Shown: positions 12,801 to 23,121 of the stretch, one piece after another
Position numbering within the stretch: position 1 is the stretch's first letter
How the letters are laid out: each line of letters begins with the position of its first letter
Source of the DNA: Utricularia gibba
Lineage: Eukaryota; Streptophyta; Magnoliopsida; Lamiales; Lentibulariaceae
Assembly: GCA_002189035.1 (NCBI GenBank)
Contig: NEEC01000007.1
Coordinates: 3,224,001 to 3,288,000, forward strand
DNA length: 64,000 nucleotides
Reading direction: 5' to 3'
Notes under the pieces: generated by a model
What the model was told of the DNA's origin: nothing
Databases searched by the model: none
Seen by the model: only the letters and a program-made list of their open reading frames with translations
Program-made: the position numbers and the translations under genes

Positions 12801-12990
12801 TTCAAATTACTTTGGAGGAGAGCCTAATAACTATGGAGGACGAATTCCCGCGAGACATTCTATTTCGCATCCACAAGAGTTCTCTCAACCTTCAACTAAA
12901 ACAAGATTCAGCAATAAACCTACTTCAAAAGAAGCTGTTTCCATATTGGATAGACTTTTCGGTGGATTTCGTAACTTTAGAAAATAAAAC
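9880..12990 (+). pseudogene. Decayed MULE transposase (MuDR type)
   Basis: The parts appear in family order but are broken by stops and frame changes. 9880-10293 holds an N-terminal PB1-like stretch (GYMHYDRNPISIIIVQPN). 10435-10680 is an acidic linker. 10678-11298 is the MuDR DNA-binding region (GMDFKDKQVLKDAMKLYNI with CLQPNCSWYL). 11341-11613 is the MULE catalytic core start (LCVDATHLSSGYKYVLLAAV; the Asp of DATH is a likely catalytic residue). About 11620-11990 continues the core (NHVEALNRVLKGTRRLPP). 12060-12330 ends in a SWIM zinc finger (CDCGFWQTESLPCLHA, C-x-C-xn-C-x-H). A Gly/Ser/Asn-rich tail ends near 12987. In-frame stops at about 11298, 11613 and 11802 make it inactive unless some are intronic. 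Confidence 0.8.
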
Positions 12991-13077
12991 ATTTATCATA
13001 TGTATTTTCATATTGTTGTATAAATTGTATTGTTTTAAATAAATGAAATATTGAAGCAATATCAATGTATTATTTGG

Positions 13078-13282
13078 AATAAATACCAAATATTTCATAA
13101 TAAATTGAGCCATTAACCCCTTTAGTAGGATAAAAAAAGGTTGTATTAAAGTTTCGATCAATTAATAACATGGTAATTGCCCCTGCTAGTACCGGAAGTG
13201 ATAATAAAAGTGGGAATGCTGTCACTAGAACGGATCAAACAAATAGGGGTGATCTATGCATAGTCATTTTAGGTCCATGCAT
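13078..13282 (-). pseudogene. cox1: Fragment of mitochondrial cox1 (NUMT) inside the MULE
   Basis: Read on the minus strand it gives [20 protein letters not shown] followed by DRNFNTTFF, a near-match to plant cytochrome c oxidase subunit 1. The upstream part MHGPKMTMHRSPLFV corresponds to the MRGPGMTMHRLPLFV region. A TGA stop stands where Trp is expected (TGG to TGA). Other changes are mostly G to A on this strand, as expected of methylated, unselected nuclear DNA. It is about 70 codons long, far short of the full gene (about 525 codons), and not functional. Confidence 0.85.
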
Positions 13283-13440
13283 AGTCGGGCTGTTCCAAAG
13301 AAAAAAAAAAGGATTCAGTGGGTAGGCTACGGAACCATTTCGTTGCATGGCCTTTTATTTTCATGTGTTCAGCAAGAATTTGCACATAAAAGCCGTAGGT
13401 AAGCCCTTAAAGGGACCTTGGGATATGACAACATAAAAGC
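13283..13440. other. Non-AT-rich segment of unknown origin beside the cox1 fragment
   Basis: Unlike the surrounding MULE DNA it is of balanced composition. It follows the cox1 fragment across a repeated 10-mer (atgcatagtc at 13255 and 13277). It could be more organelle DNA or a captured host fragment. I do not recognise it. Confidence 0.4.
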
Positions 13441-13639
13441 CACAAAAAATACTATGAATAGTTTGTTTTTTTCTTAAAAACATTTATAAAAAAATATAAA
13501 ACAACTTGAAAAGAAGATATGTACTTTTTTTTTATCTATCAAGTGTTGAATGTAAATAAATTTTGTATAACATTAATCATGGTTTATATATATAAGTCAC
13601 ATGAATATTTAATTTGATTGTTTGAATAACTGTTAGATT

Positions 13640-13850
13640 AAAATGAGTATTATTATTTACCCTTTATTTTTTAATAAGGTTTATTCTTTATCCTTTATTA
13701 TTGAGTAAGTATTATTCTTTAATATTTATTATTTAATAGATGTTATTCTTTACACTTTATTATTGAATAAATATTATTCTTTACTGTTTATTTAAGTAAA
13801 CCATTATATTTAATTGAATGAGCATTATTCTTTACCGCTTATTGACACCT
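13640..13850. repeat. AT-rich imperfect tandem repeat in the MULE
   Basis: Several diverged copies of a unit of roughly 35-50 bp built on ttattctttaccctttattattgaataa. Confidence 0.6.
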
Positions 13851-14404
13851 TTAGATTTATTTTATTGTTTTTTAATTTAAAATGATTAAATAAGAATTTT
13901 AAATTAAAAAATTAATTTAATTTAATTTTAAAATTCCTATGTACTCATGTTAAATTAAAACAAATCAAACTTTTGTTAAACAATATTTTTCATCAATTTT
14001 TTATTAATTGAATTAATATTGAATAATAACAATGATTCAAAAGAATCTTTTTTTTTCTAATTCCTATAATGCAATTTGAATTAAACTTATAGATAGAAAT
14101 GAATACTTTTAGATAGGTATTTGGTTATTTGAATATGAAATTCTTATTTTATTTTTTATTGTAATATTATTTTATTAAAATGTACAAATTAGATATATTG
14201 TAATTTCTTTTGAAATTAGATCTTCAAAACAATTTCTCTATTAATAATTTTTCCAATTTTTGAAAACTTAGACAACAAATTTATAATAAAATTAATTAAA
14301 AATGCTCACAAATAATACCTATTTTTTGTATTTTTAGTTTTATAAAATTTGAATTATTTATAATACTTATAATAAATTATTAAAACTAAATTTCAGTATT
14401 AATA

Positions 14405-14504
14405 TAATTTTGAGAAATGAAACAGGTGCCCTGCACCAACAATTTCTAAAACAGTGTTGTATGACAAATAAAAAATGATGTCAGTGCTCTAACACAAATT
14501 TAGA
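14405..14504. repeat. Right terminal inverted repeat of the MULE
   Basis: Reverse complement of the left end. It contains gaaacaggtgccctgcacc and ends in ...aaatttaga just before the target duplication. Confidence 0.7.
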
Positions 14505-14514
14505 GGCGACATTT
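14505..14514. repeat. Right target-site duplication of the MULE
   Basis: ggcgacattt, identical to 9248-9257. Confidence 0.85.
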
Positions 14515-15234
14515 TCTACCAATAAAGCTCTCGTTTCTCCTAGTTAATCAAATCCCAGATTCTCAAATCCTTATAGAGCAGCTTATTTGACTGAAAGGTA
14601 CAGCCTTTTTTCACTTTAAGAGTACGATTAATGGACCCAACTTAGAAAACCAACTTGAATTTCAGGTGTAAGAACATCAATCGGTACTCTAAACGTGTAA
14701 GAAGATGGTGGCTGCCTATTGATTGGTTATCGTGTCTACGCCACGCGTATACAAACGCCACGTATACCTGAGATGATAAATTATTTATCTTTCACTTTAT
14801 CGTCGTTTTGCGTAGTGCTGGCTTTAGCATGCTAATATCAAGGTCATGCAATGGGCGCCACCCTTGCTCGCGGCTCATTGGAACTTGGCACCGCAAAAAC
14901 AATATGAAAATGAAAGAATTAGGAGGGATACTTCCAGAATCACCACCTTGCAGCAACTGTGCAGATGGATTAAAGAAATAGTTTGCTATCTTCATCTTCT
15001 TGAAATATCTATTGCCTTGGTGCGCCAATCATTCAGACCTCAGGGTTCCAACCCAGCCCCTTGCAAGGATATTATATCTGGTCCTTTTAGCCTTCATCGT
15101 TTCTCAGACACCCATTTCGTGAAATCTTGCTATAAGAAATCTCTTCACGCCGGTGTTTCAACCCGAAGTTTCCCGGAACCTTAATTTCCTGCTGTGCTGG
15201 GAAATAGATACTCTGTGGCCCATTTGCATTGCAG
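14515..15234 (+). promoter_or_regulatory. Promoter and 5'UTR of SUT4
   Basis: This is the original upstream DNA between the MULE and the SUT4 start. A cag precedes the ATG directly, so a 5'UTR intron acceptor is possible. It also contains unsupported short frames. Confidence 0.4.
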
Positions 15235-17219
15235 ATGCCGCTTCCGGTTTCGACGACTCATGACCGTCAGCCGGAATCCCATCGGCGGCAGTTACCACGC
15301 GCATCGACGCGGGTGCCCAGGACCAAATTGCGTACGCTCCTACGGGTCTCGTCGGTTGCTGCCGGTATCCAGTTTGGGTGGGCGCTGCAGCTATCGCTGT
15401 TGACGCCTTATGTACAAGAGTTGGGAATTCCTCACGCGTGGGCGAGTTTCATCTGGCTCTGCGGCCCCATCTCCGGGCTCTTTGTTCAACCGCTGGTGGG
15501 GCATTTCAGCGATCGTTGTTCCAGCCGCTTCGGACGGCGCCGCCCCTTCATTCTTGCCGGAGCAATATCTATCATCATCGCCGTTCTGATCGTGGGGAAC
15601 TCGGCTGATATCGGCTGGCTTTTGGGTGATCGCGGAGGCAAAAAAACGCGTGCGGTTGTCGTGTATGTATTCGGATTCTGGATTCTGGATGTCGCCAACA
15701 ATATGTCTCAAGGTCCATGCCGAGCCTTCCTTGCTGATCTTACTGGTAATTTTACTCCTTACCCGATAACTTCACAGGTTTGATTCCTTGTAGCATTAGC
15801 ATTTCGGTTTTAGACCAGAGTTCGAATCAAAACGCAAAGTTAGAGAACACTGTGGAAAGTTATCGCAGGAACAGCGGCAGTTTTTCTCCAGCTTATGTTC
15901 TGTTATTCTTGTAGAAAAGGATCCAAGAAGAACTCGTGTGGGGAATGCATATTTCTCACTGTTTATGGCGGTTGGAAATGTACTTGGTTATGCCACCGGA
16001 TCCTACAGTGGATGGTACAAAATTTTCCCCTTCACACTCACAGGATCCTGCACCATCAACTGCGCTAATCTGAAGGCGGCATTCCTAATCGACATCATCG
16101 TTATCGTCATTTGCACATCTGCGAGCCTCTCAGCAACAGATGAAAAGCCTCAAACTACTTTCCATAGGAATAATTCCGATGGAGGGGTGACCGGAGACTC
16201 CCCTGAGCATGAAGCTTTCGTCTGGGAAATCTTTGGGACTCTCAGATTTCTTCCATCTTCTGTTTGGATAATCTTGCTTATCACGGCCTTGACATGGATC
16301 GGATGGTTCCCTTTCACCCTTTTCGACACAGATTGGATGGGTCGTGAGATATATGGTGGCGAGCCAGATGGAGGGAAGAACTACAACGCTGGTGTTAGAA
16401 TGGGTTCTTTTGGGTTGATGCTGAACTCGATTGTTCTCGGGATCACATCAGTGTTCATGGAGAAGCTCTGTCAGATATCTGGTTCGGGTTTTGCGTGGGG
16501 CATTTCAAACATTCTCATGACTCTGTGCTTTGGAGCCATGGTTGCCATCACATACATGAAGAACAGTATGGATGGTGCTGAGCAGCTCCCTTCAACCGGC
16601 GTTGTGATCGCTGCATTGGTAGTCTTCGCCGTTCTTGGGATCCCATTAGCTGTAAGTTCCTTGATGCTTTTCTTACTTGGTCAGCGATAGGTAATTTCAG
16701 GGATCTCCGGTGACCTGCTGCAGGTAACATACAGTGTGCCCTACGCTTTGGTAGCTACACGCATTGAAGCGCTGGGGTTGGGCCAAGGTAGGACGAGCTT
16801 CCCTCATGTTTCAGTTCCACTCTTGCCTTCTTTCAAGCGAAAGTGCTGTGCGGAGATTCTCTTCACCGTGTGTATAATATAATCGATATTGCAGGCTTAT
16901 CCATGGGAGTTCTGAATCTGGCTGTTGCAATTCCTCAGGTAATTCGCCATGCTTCATTCAAGTACCACATTATTTGCCGTACACTAGGTCATCTCTATCA
17001 AGGCACAGTGAAGCACAGTGTTGACGATGCTTGTGCTTTTTTCTGGGAGAACAGGTCATTGTTTCAGTGGGATCCGGTCCGTGGGACCAACTGTTCGGCG
17101 GCGGAAACTCCCCGGCATTCATCGTAGGCGGACTGACGGCGTTCATCGGTGGGATCATAGCGATCTTGGCCATTCCCAGAAAAAGAATGGAGAAACCGAG
17201 CATCCTCCTCCGCCATTGA
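15235..17219 (+). CDS. SUT4: Sucrose transporter, SUT4/SUC4 type (proton-coupled sucrose symporter)
   Basis: Five coding exons, 15235-15745, 15915-16651, 16724-16787, 16895-16938 and 17055-17219, sum to 1521 nt (506 aa), a normal SUT length. Motifs seen: [20 protein letters not shown] in helix 1, [18 protein letters not shown] in the loop after helix 2, [39 protein letters not shown], and a C-terminal half with [12 protein letters not shown] and [19 protein letters not shown]. About 12 membrane spans fit the major facilitator fold. The short N-terminus and short central loop place it in the SUT4 clade, which mostly exports sucrose from the vacuole across the tonoplast. A dileucine-type signal (LRTLLRV, residues about 32-38) supports tonoplast sorting. 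The ATG was chosen because the upstream TTG in frame is not a plant start. Confidence 0.93.
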
Positions 17220-17628
17220 TTGTCGCCGGTGTTCTTCTTGCCCACGAAACCACTTTGCCTGGGAAAGTTGGCTTGTGTGTGTAGTACTCTGTACCTTTCT
17301 TGTGTGATCCATATCCAATAATCATCGATTTCTTTTATTTTCGTAGCTATCCACAAGTTGCCTTCGACCAATTAGATTTTGAGGGTTGTTCGGGGCTCAT
17401 TGCACCGTGTCGCATGGAGTCGAGTTCTACAGCCGAAAGCCGAATTTTGTAACGTTTATGTTGGGCGGAGGAGTCAAGATATTCCCGTTTTACGCTCTTT
17501 CTCTTTCTCGTGTCTGTTTCGATTCCCTCGACTCAACTCCTCCGATTCCGTATCGGCGCCTTCGGAAGTGGTCCCCTTTTGTCACTGTACCAACCGGTTT
17601 ATCGGAGTTTCTGGATGTGATTTGCTCA
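17220..17628 (+). promoter_or_regulatory. SUT4 3'UTR and upstream region of the GT43 gene
   Basis: The tandem genes are separated by about 410 bp. The GT43 frame is open upstream of the chosen ATG to about 17386, but family members start at the (A/V)SIRRTLSP motif, so the ATG at 17629 is preferred. Confidence 0.5.
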
Positions 17629-19166
17629 ATGGTTTCGATTCGGAGAACGCTGTCGCCTTACGGCGGTCGGATGTACCAAAAGGGATCCGATTCTCCGGCT
17701 TCATTGCAGGCGGCGCCGCAAAAATTGTTTTCTCATAGCAGGTCCACGTTTTCTCCAATCAGGAGATTTATCGCCGGGCTTCTTCCACTCGTTCATTTCC
17801 CTAGGAAGGGGAATCGACTGAAAAGGTCATTGTTTAGCTGTATGATGTTCTTTTTCCTAGGGATCATACTCGGTATGGCGCCGCTCGAGGGTGATTTCAT
17901 GACTGATTTAAGGAATCGGGATCTGGTAAATGCTGGATTTCATGCGGCGGTGCCGGTGAATGTGTCGGGATTGATTGTCGCCGGTGAAGTAGGTGCTGCG
18001 AAGGAATTAGTAGATTCTGTTACACTTGAGGCTTCTACCATCAGCTTCAGAAACGGGAGAAAACGGATTTTGGATTCTTCTTCGACTGGGAAGCCGTTAA
18101 TCGTTGTGACACCAACGTATAGCAGAGGTTTGCAGGCATACTATTTGAACAGATTGGGTCAGGTTTTGAAGCTTTTGAAACCTCCCGTTTTGTGGATGGT
18201 CGTGGAGACAAAAGTTGCGTCATTGGAAACTGCTGATATCTTGAGGAATCTTGGAGTTGTGTACAGGCATTTGGTCTCTAAGAGAACCAACGAAAACGTG
18301 AAGGATAGAGGGGTGCACCAGCGCAACACTGCGCTTGAACATATTGAAAAGCACAAACTTGATGGGATTGTGTACTTTGCTGATGATGATAATGTGTACA
18401 CTATTGACTTGTTCGAAAGCATAAGAAACATCAGGTACACTTCTATTTCTCTCTAACCTAGAATCAGATCCATTGTTGTTTAACCTGATGCTTGATCCAT
18501 CACCTGATCCTTCTTGTTGGTTGACCACTGGTGAACGCTGTCCTATAGTCAACCACCTCTCTAAGGAATTCGGTTGAGTTTAGGATGATCTGCAGGGTGA
18601 CCCCAGTCCCATTTTGTCCTGTCCTAAATTGAATTCGATGTGTCTGTTGTTGTTCAGTTGTTTCGGGACATGGCCGGTTGGGATGATGGCACAGAGCAAA
18701 AACAAAGCGATTCTCGAAGGTCCTGTGTGCTCTGGAGATCAGGTAATAGGATGGCACACAAATGAAAAGAGCAAAAGGCTTCGTAGATTCCATGTCGATA
18801 TGTCCGGCTTTGCCTTCAACAGCACCATTTTATGGGATCCCAAACGCCGGCGTCGTCATCCATCAGACCCAATTCGGCAGCTGGACACAGTGAAGGAGGG
18901 TTTCCAAGTAGGACCATCATTCTTACCAGAAACATCAACTTGCTTCTTCCATGTGTTAAAAGACACTTTTCATCTTCCCAAGCCCCTAACATGACTGCAT
19001 TTGTTCAGGAAACTACTTTCATAGAGCAAATTGTGGAAGACGAGAGCCATATGGAAGCCATTCCCCCGGCTGTAATCGAATAATGAACTGGCATCTCCAT
19101 CTGGATGCTGGTGAGATCATCTACCCCAGCGGCTGGATGCTCCGAGAGAATCTCGACGCCACTTGA
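17629..19166 (+). CDS. IRX9H: GT43 glycosyltransferase, IRX9H-like xylan synthesis protein; frame broken by one missing base
   Basis: GT43 IRX9/IRX9H proteins act in the Golgi in building the xylan backbone. Exons are 17629-18434, 18658-18907 and 19009-19166. The start [10 protein letters not shown] fits the IRX9H type. A single membrane anchor lies at about residues 64-85 ([18 protein letters not shown]), giving a type II protein. The catalytic half shows [38 protein letters not shown] and the metal-binding FADDDNVY near residue 250, then [15 protein letters not shown] and [20 protein letters not shown]. In exon 3 the run CCCCCGG at 19063-19069 lacks one G compared with the family (Pro-Gly/Asp-Cys before [13 protein letters not shown]). 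As written, the frame ends at TAA 19081-19083, losing about 30 residues. One more base would give 404 aa ending at TGA 19164. See findings. Confidence 0.88.
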
Positions 19167-19821
19167 CAGGGGATATCCTGGCAAATCCATGCGGTATGCT
19201 TCCACATTTCATAGAGAAAATGATGATACCTTTGTTTCATTTATATATATATGAGAAAAAAAAAATAGTAGTAGCCCCAGGAGCAGCAGCAGTAGTCCAT
19301 CTGTTTTAGAAGAAGTGCATCCTCTGGGATTAGCCACAGTTTTCATTTACAAAAGAACAGAGAATCTAAATCATTAAACAAGATGAAGATCTCCCCCTTT
19401 TTTTCTGGAACGATTTTGATGCTGCCGCACCGGGTATGTGCAGTCATCCAAACCGCACCCCATTGATCTCGTCATCTAGTGAGACATTTAAAGAGTAGCA
19501 TTTCGTTAAATAGTTGGGAACGACAGGGATTCGTGACCGCATTAAGAGAGGTTCCAGTGGCTGAAACAGTCCCATCTGCATTTCCACTTGAAACAGAGAA
19601 GAGGCCCACCGTGGTTCTATGATTGTCAAATGGATGTTTGTGGAAGCAAGAGGGGGCCGATTGAGTTTCTTCTGGTCCTGATAGGCCTTCATTGTCTTGG
19701 TCCAGCGCCTTCTCCAATCCTGGAATAAAGGTTGCATGCATATCATTCACTCATGGTATTACTGGGCAGTGCTGGCAATTTCAATCAATGGGGCAAAAGG
19801 TATGCGCACCTCTTTGGAGTA
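19167..19821. other. Shared 3' region of two convergent genes
   Basis: It lies between the ends of the GT43 gene (+) and the TRAF-type gene (-). Two overlapping minus-strand frames (19444-19750) look open but match no family I know; probably UTR. Confidence 0.4.
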
Positions 19822-21053
19822 TTAGTTCAGTACAACGGAAGATGGATGAGGTTTCCTGTGGAAGAAAAGAGAGCTCAACAGAAAAGCAATCCACGCGATG
19901 ACTATACTGAAGACAAGCCGTATTGGGGATATCTCTCTTGGCAGCTGCCTTCTTAGGGCACCTCCTGCCATTTCAGCCGGCCTCGTGTCCCTTAAAGAAA
20001 CACAGCCATCAAGAAAGCCGAGACTTGGGAATCATAGAAGCAAGTAATGTTGGAATGCCAAGGTGAAAATAGTTGGTTATCAGTTTTGTGAAGGAAAATG
20101 CAACTAAACCAATAGAGTTCATCATACCTGGACTCTGGAATAGTACTGATGTCACTGGGACCAGTGCACCTGGTTTCATGGGTACGCTTCTCTCGCAGTT
20201 GAATGTATCTTCGGCACAAGCGACACAACCCCATCCGGTTGCCACATACCTCCTAGATAACCAGCCAAAGCCCCATTATACTCACGAAAGTAGAACTTAG
20301 AGGTGGCACACATTTGCATTACTACTACCTGATGCTCCACCAAATCAATTGCAGGCAACAGGAACTGGCAATATTCACAAGTCACAATCCTTTGTGGGCA
20401 GATTTCTCTTCGGTGAACATCTAAAATGCTACGGTCCATTGTCTCACTACAAAGGGAACACGACGCCTGCCAAGAAATCATCAACAATGGTAATGATCGC
20501 ATTACTCATCTGACGGCCGAGGTATATGTATGCACGAACCTCTGCATGAGCGCCTGAAAAATGCTCCTCTGGGAATTTCTCAGGAACTGTATCTCCACAA
20601 ACTTTGCACTTTTCAAGATCTCGCGAGCAATGAGCATTGTCCAAATCAGTATTGGAAGATGGGACTGCTCTGTCACTGGACATTATTATGAAAAATTGGA
20701 CTCTTCTCCAATAAACAACACGGAAGGATAAGCATGAACCCAAACCCCAAAATCAGTATCAAAAAGTTTGTGCTCCTGAAGAGAATGCAGAAATGTTGCA
20801 GGATGAATTAAGAATGATCAATTGCATAACCATCAACCAATTCACCTAGTCGTTCGATATCCAAAATTCACTGGAAAGCACAAAATACCACGACAACTTA
20901 TTTAATGATTTGGGACCAACATATAAACACACACAAATTTCAGCACCAACAGACGGCGAAAAAAACAGTAACTACTCGAGCAACAAGAGGTGCGTCAAAG
21001 GCTCACCAGTGAATGCACATGATTGTGGCCTGATCAGCAGAAGCTTCAGCCAT
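19822..21053 (-). CDS. TRAF-type zinc-finger protein with a C-terminal membrane anchor
   Basis: Five exons, 21007-21053, 20540-20675, 20329-20466, 20128-20249 and 19822-19990, sum to 612 nt (203 aa). The short first exon (MAEASADQATIMCIHC) was recovered because the next exon then completes C-x2-C followed by DRAVPSSNTDLDNAHCSRD. More zinc-ligand sets follow: CKVCGD..., SCSLCSETMDRSILDVHRRE, CPQRIVTCEYCQFLLPAIDL and CGNRMGLCRLCRRYIQLREK. A hydrophobic stretch near the end (LVFSIVIAWIAFLLSSLFF) followed by a short basic tail suggests a tail-anchored membrane protein. The fingers resemble those of XIAP-associated factor 1 and TRAFs. The plant role is unknown to me. It resembles Arabidopsis At1g09920 (from memory). 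Confidence 0.88.
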
Positions 21054-21486
21054 TACACCCCCGTGAAAAGTCTTGATTAGAATGATCGGATCCCGCAGGA
21101 TAAAGTATTACGGAGCAAATCGCCTAAGATTAGAGGATCTACGGATTCGCTGGGTTCCGATAATCAAGTTAAAACAAAAAGATTCACCAAATTGCGTGAA
21201 AGATCTGAACAAGCAGAGCTGAAAGAATGATCCAGGGGAAGCGCATTCGGATCGATCGAATGAGAGCAGACACACGCGGCTTACGTTCCGCGCCGCCCTC
21301 GTCTGATCCTCTGACTCGTAAATTAGGAATCAGGAATTTTATCTATTTATTTATTTATTTTCATTAATTATGAAGCTGAAGCTGAACGTGCATCTCCGGG
21401 CATAAATTATTCTTTACTTTTCGCACTGAATCTTCTGTAATCTGTTGGTTGAGTTTTGGGCGTAGGATAATGCAAACTGCAGGAGC
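21054..21486. other. Spacer: TRAF-type gene promoter and GT31 3' region
   Basis: Both neighbours are on the minus strand. 21340-21362 is a small (TTTA)n run. No gene seen. Confidence 0.4.
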
Positions 21487-23121
21487 TTAGGGACGACCCC
21501 TGGATAAATCAACGTTCCAGATTGCTGCGTCACCTTCTCCGCAATCGGCGTGTACTTGCTTCATCCTGTCAACTGATTTGCATATTCCGCTACACTCCCA
21601 ATCAAATGTTGCTGCGCACGCTTTCCCTTCATGGGCCTTAATCTGGCACTCTGTGATGCATTCCACAGTGTTGGTTTGCTTTGTATTCGTTGAACATGAT
21701 GTGCATAGGGTTCAGTCGACGTACCTGGTGGTGTTTTGCAGCACATAGAAGGGTCGTCGACATGCTCCACTTCTAATCCGATCAGCCAGGAGCCCAGCGA
21801 AACATCCTCGTTAGCGAAAAGGTGCAAGATGTCACTGTTATTGTATGTGGGTGAGGTTTGGGTAGCATCATGGTTGATGATCATTTACATTTTTCGCTTA
21901 CTAGTTGGTTGAAATGTAAGTTGCTAGATCCTTGGAGATGGCGTAGATTTGGCCGGTGGCATGTCTGAAGTACTTGTTGCCTTCGTCCCCAAATTTCCAG
22001 TGCTCTGGTTCATGATATCTCTCTCCCCTTTCATATGAAAAGTAATGGTAAATGCCTCTGAAAAAAGTTGCTCTGTGTGATGTGTTCTGCTTCGAATCAT
22101 CCTGATTTCGAACCTTTTACTCACTTTTGAGAAAGAACAGGGCCAGATTTCATGCACCCAATGTAGGTTCTGGGATTAGATCTGTGCTCAGCCAGTTTGC
22201 TAACAAGTGCTCCTGAGAATGCAAACACTAAACCATGAGTGGATCAGAAGATGCGCCAAAGAATGGTATATTCTTCGTTATCTGCTGTGGGTTGTACCTA
22301 AATTGACATGGACATCATCATCAACCTTGACATAGAATTCAGCATCCCAAAGGGAGACTGCCGTGGAGAAAAAGAGGCGCGTTTTAGTGGAAAGTTGGTG
22401 GTAGCCCTCTACATGGTTGAGCCGTAAAATGTCTCTGAACTTTGCTTCCTCTGCATCAATAGCTTTATCAAGAGCTCCCATAGCTGCAGCACTGTGTCCT
22501 ATGACGAATCTCAGCACCACCCTTTATCCTTCTCCAGTTTCCTCAGATTGTCCCCTGTTCAGATTGAGTAAGCAGCAGACACTGCAAAGGTAAAAGGTCT
22601 TCTTCAAGAGCAGACCTTTTAACATCCATGTGGCTCGCAGGGAGTCCCTTCTTTTCCGGCTGCTGAACGCTGTATTGATTCCGATTACTGCAAAAGCTTT
22701 TTGTGGTGCCTTGTTATCTGTTAGTGGTGTGGTGACTTGCTCCTTCAGCGTTCGAGCTTCATCCAGGTCTGTCTCCCATCTATCAAGCGTCCTGACTCTA
22801 ACAGCTTCCCCAGAGGCTTCTTCCCTTGTGGTTTCCTGAAGCGATTCTGCAACTGTTACTCTGAAGACTGAAGCAAGAAGATCAATGGATGGTTCGTCTT
22901 ACTTGCACCGGATCACAATCCTGGAGATTCCTCAGATGCTTGTGGAGTTGTAGGGGCTGTGAGGAGATGAACGTTCCCACGATAAAGCTCAATGCACAGA
23001 GGCCAGAGATAAGTTTCATGGAAACCGATTTCCCTTTCAGTTTTTTCCTCTGGCTGCTGAGTTGCAATGGCCATGAAAGTGACTCCCCCGCATTCGAGCT
23101 CTTTTCGCTTGCAAGAACCAT
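21487..23121 (-). CDS. GT31 beta-1,3-galactosyltransferase-like protein; frame broken by one missing base
   Basis: These Golgi enzymes add galactose to arabinogalactan-protein or N-glycan chains. Exons: 22903-23121, about 22616-22867 (start uncertain), 22298-22554, 22125-22212, 21902-22027, 21725-21834 and 21487-21650. A membrane anchor lies near residues 37-55 ([19 protein letters not shown]). GT31 motifs are [53 protein letters not shown] (DxD site), [54 protein letters not shown] and the Cys-rich end [19 protein letters not shown]. In exon 3 the G run at 22520-22522 is one base short (between EKDKG and VLRF), shifting the frame. The exon 1/2 joint also does not keep phase with any visible acceptor. 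All other joints do. Confidence 0.88.

Larger units (their letters stand above)
9258..14504 (+). mobile_element. Mutator-like DNA transposon (MULE), non-autonomous today
   Basis: The element is flanked by a perfect 10-bp direct repeat, ggcgacattt, at 9248-9257 and 14505-14514, in the 9-11 bp range usual for Mutator. The two ends are diverged terminal inverted repeats of roughly 100 bp. Their best part is ggtgtagggcacctgttttcat near 9331, matched in reverse by atgaaacaggtgccctgcacc near 14416. Inside is a decayed Mutator transposase (9880-12990), then a mitochondrial cox1 fragment (13078-13282), then AT-rich tandem repeats (about 13640-13850). It sits between the divergent PGM-like and SUT4 genes. 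Confidence 0.85.

Noticed and set aside
13078-13282. TGA-as-Trp reading suggesting a fungal or animal mitochondrial orig
   Set aside because: The rest of the fragment matches plant cox1, and TGG to TGA fits the other G-to-A decay.
15229-15234. Upstream TTG as SUT4 start
   Set aside because: TTG is not a normal plant start. The ATG six bases later opens the family-like N-terminus.
17386-17628. Longer GT43 N-terminus from an upstream ATG
   Set aside because: The family begins at the SIRRTLSP motif; the upstream part shows no conservation.
19444-19750. Two overlapping minus-strand frames of about 95 aa
   Set aside because: No family resemblance, and both frames overlap in the shared 3' region of two genes.
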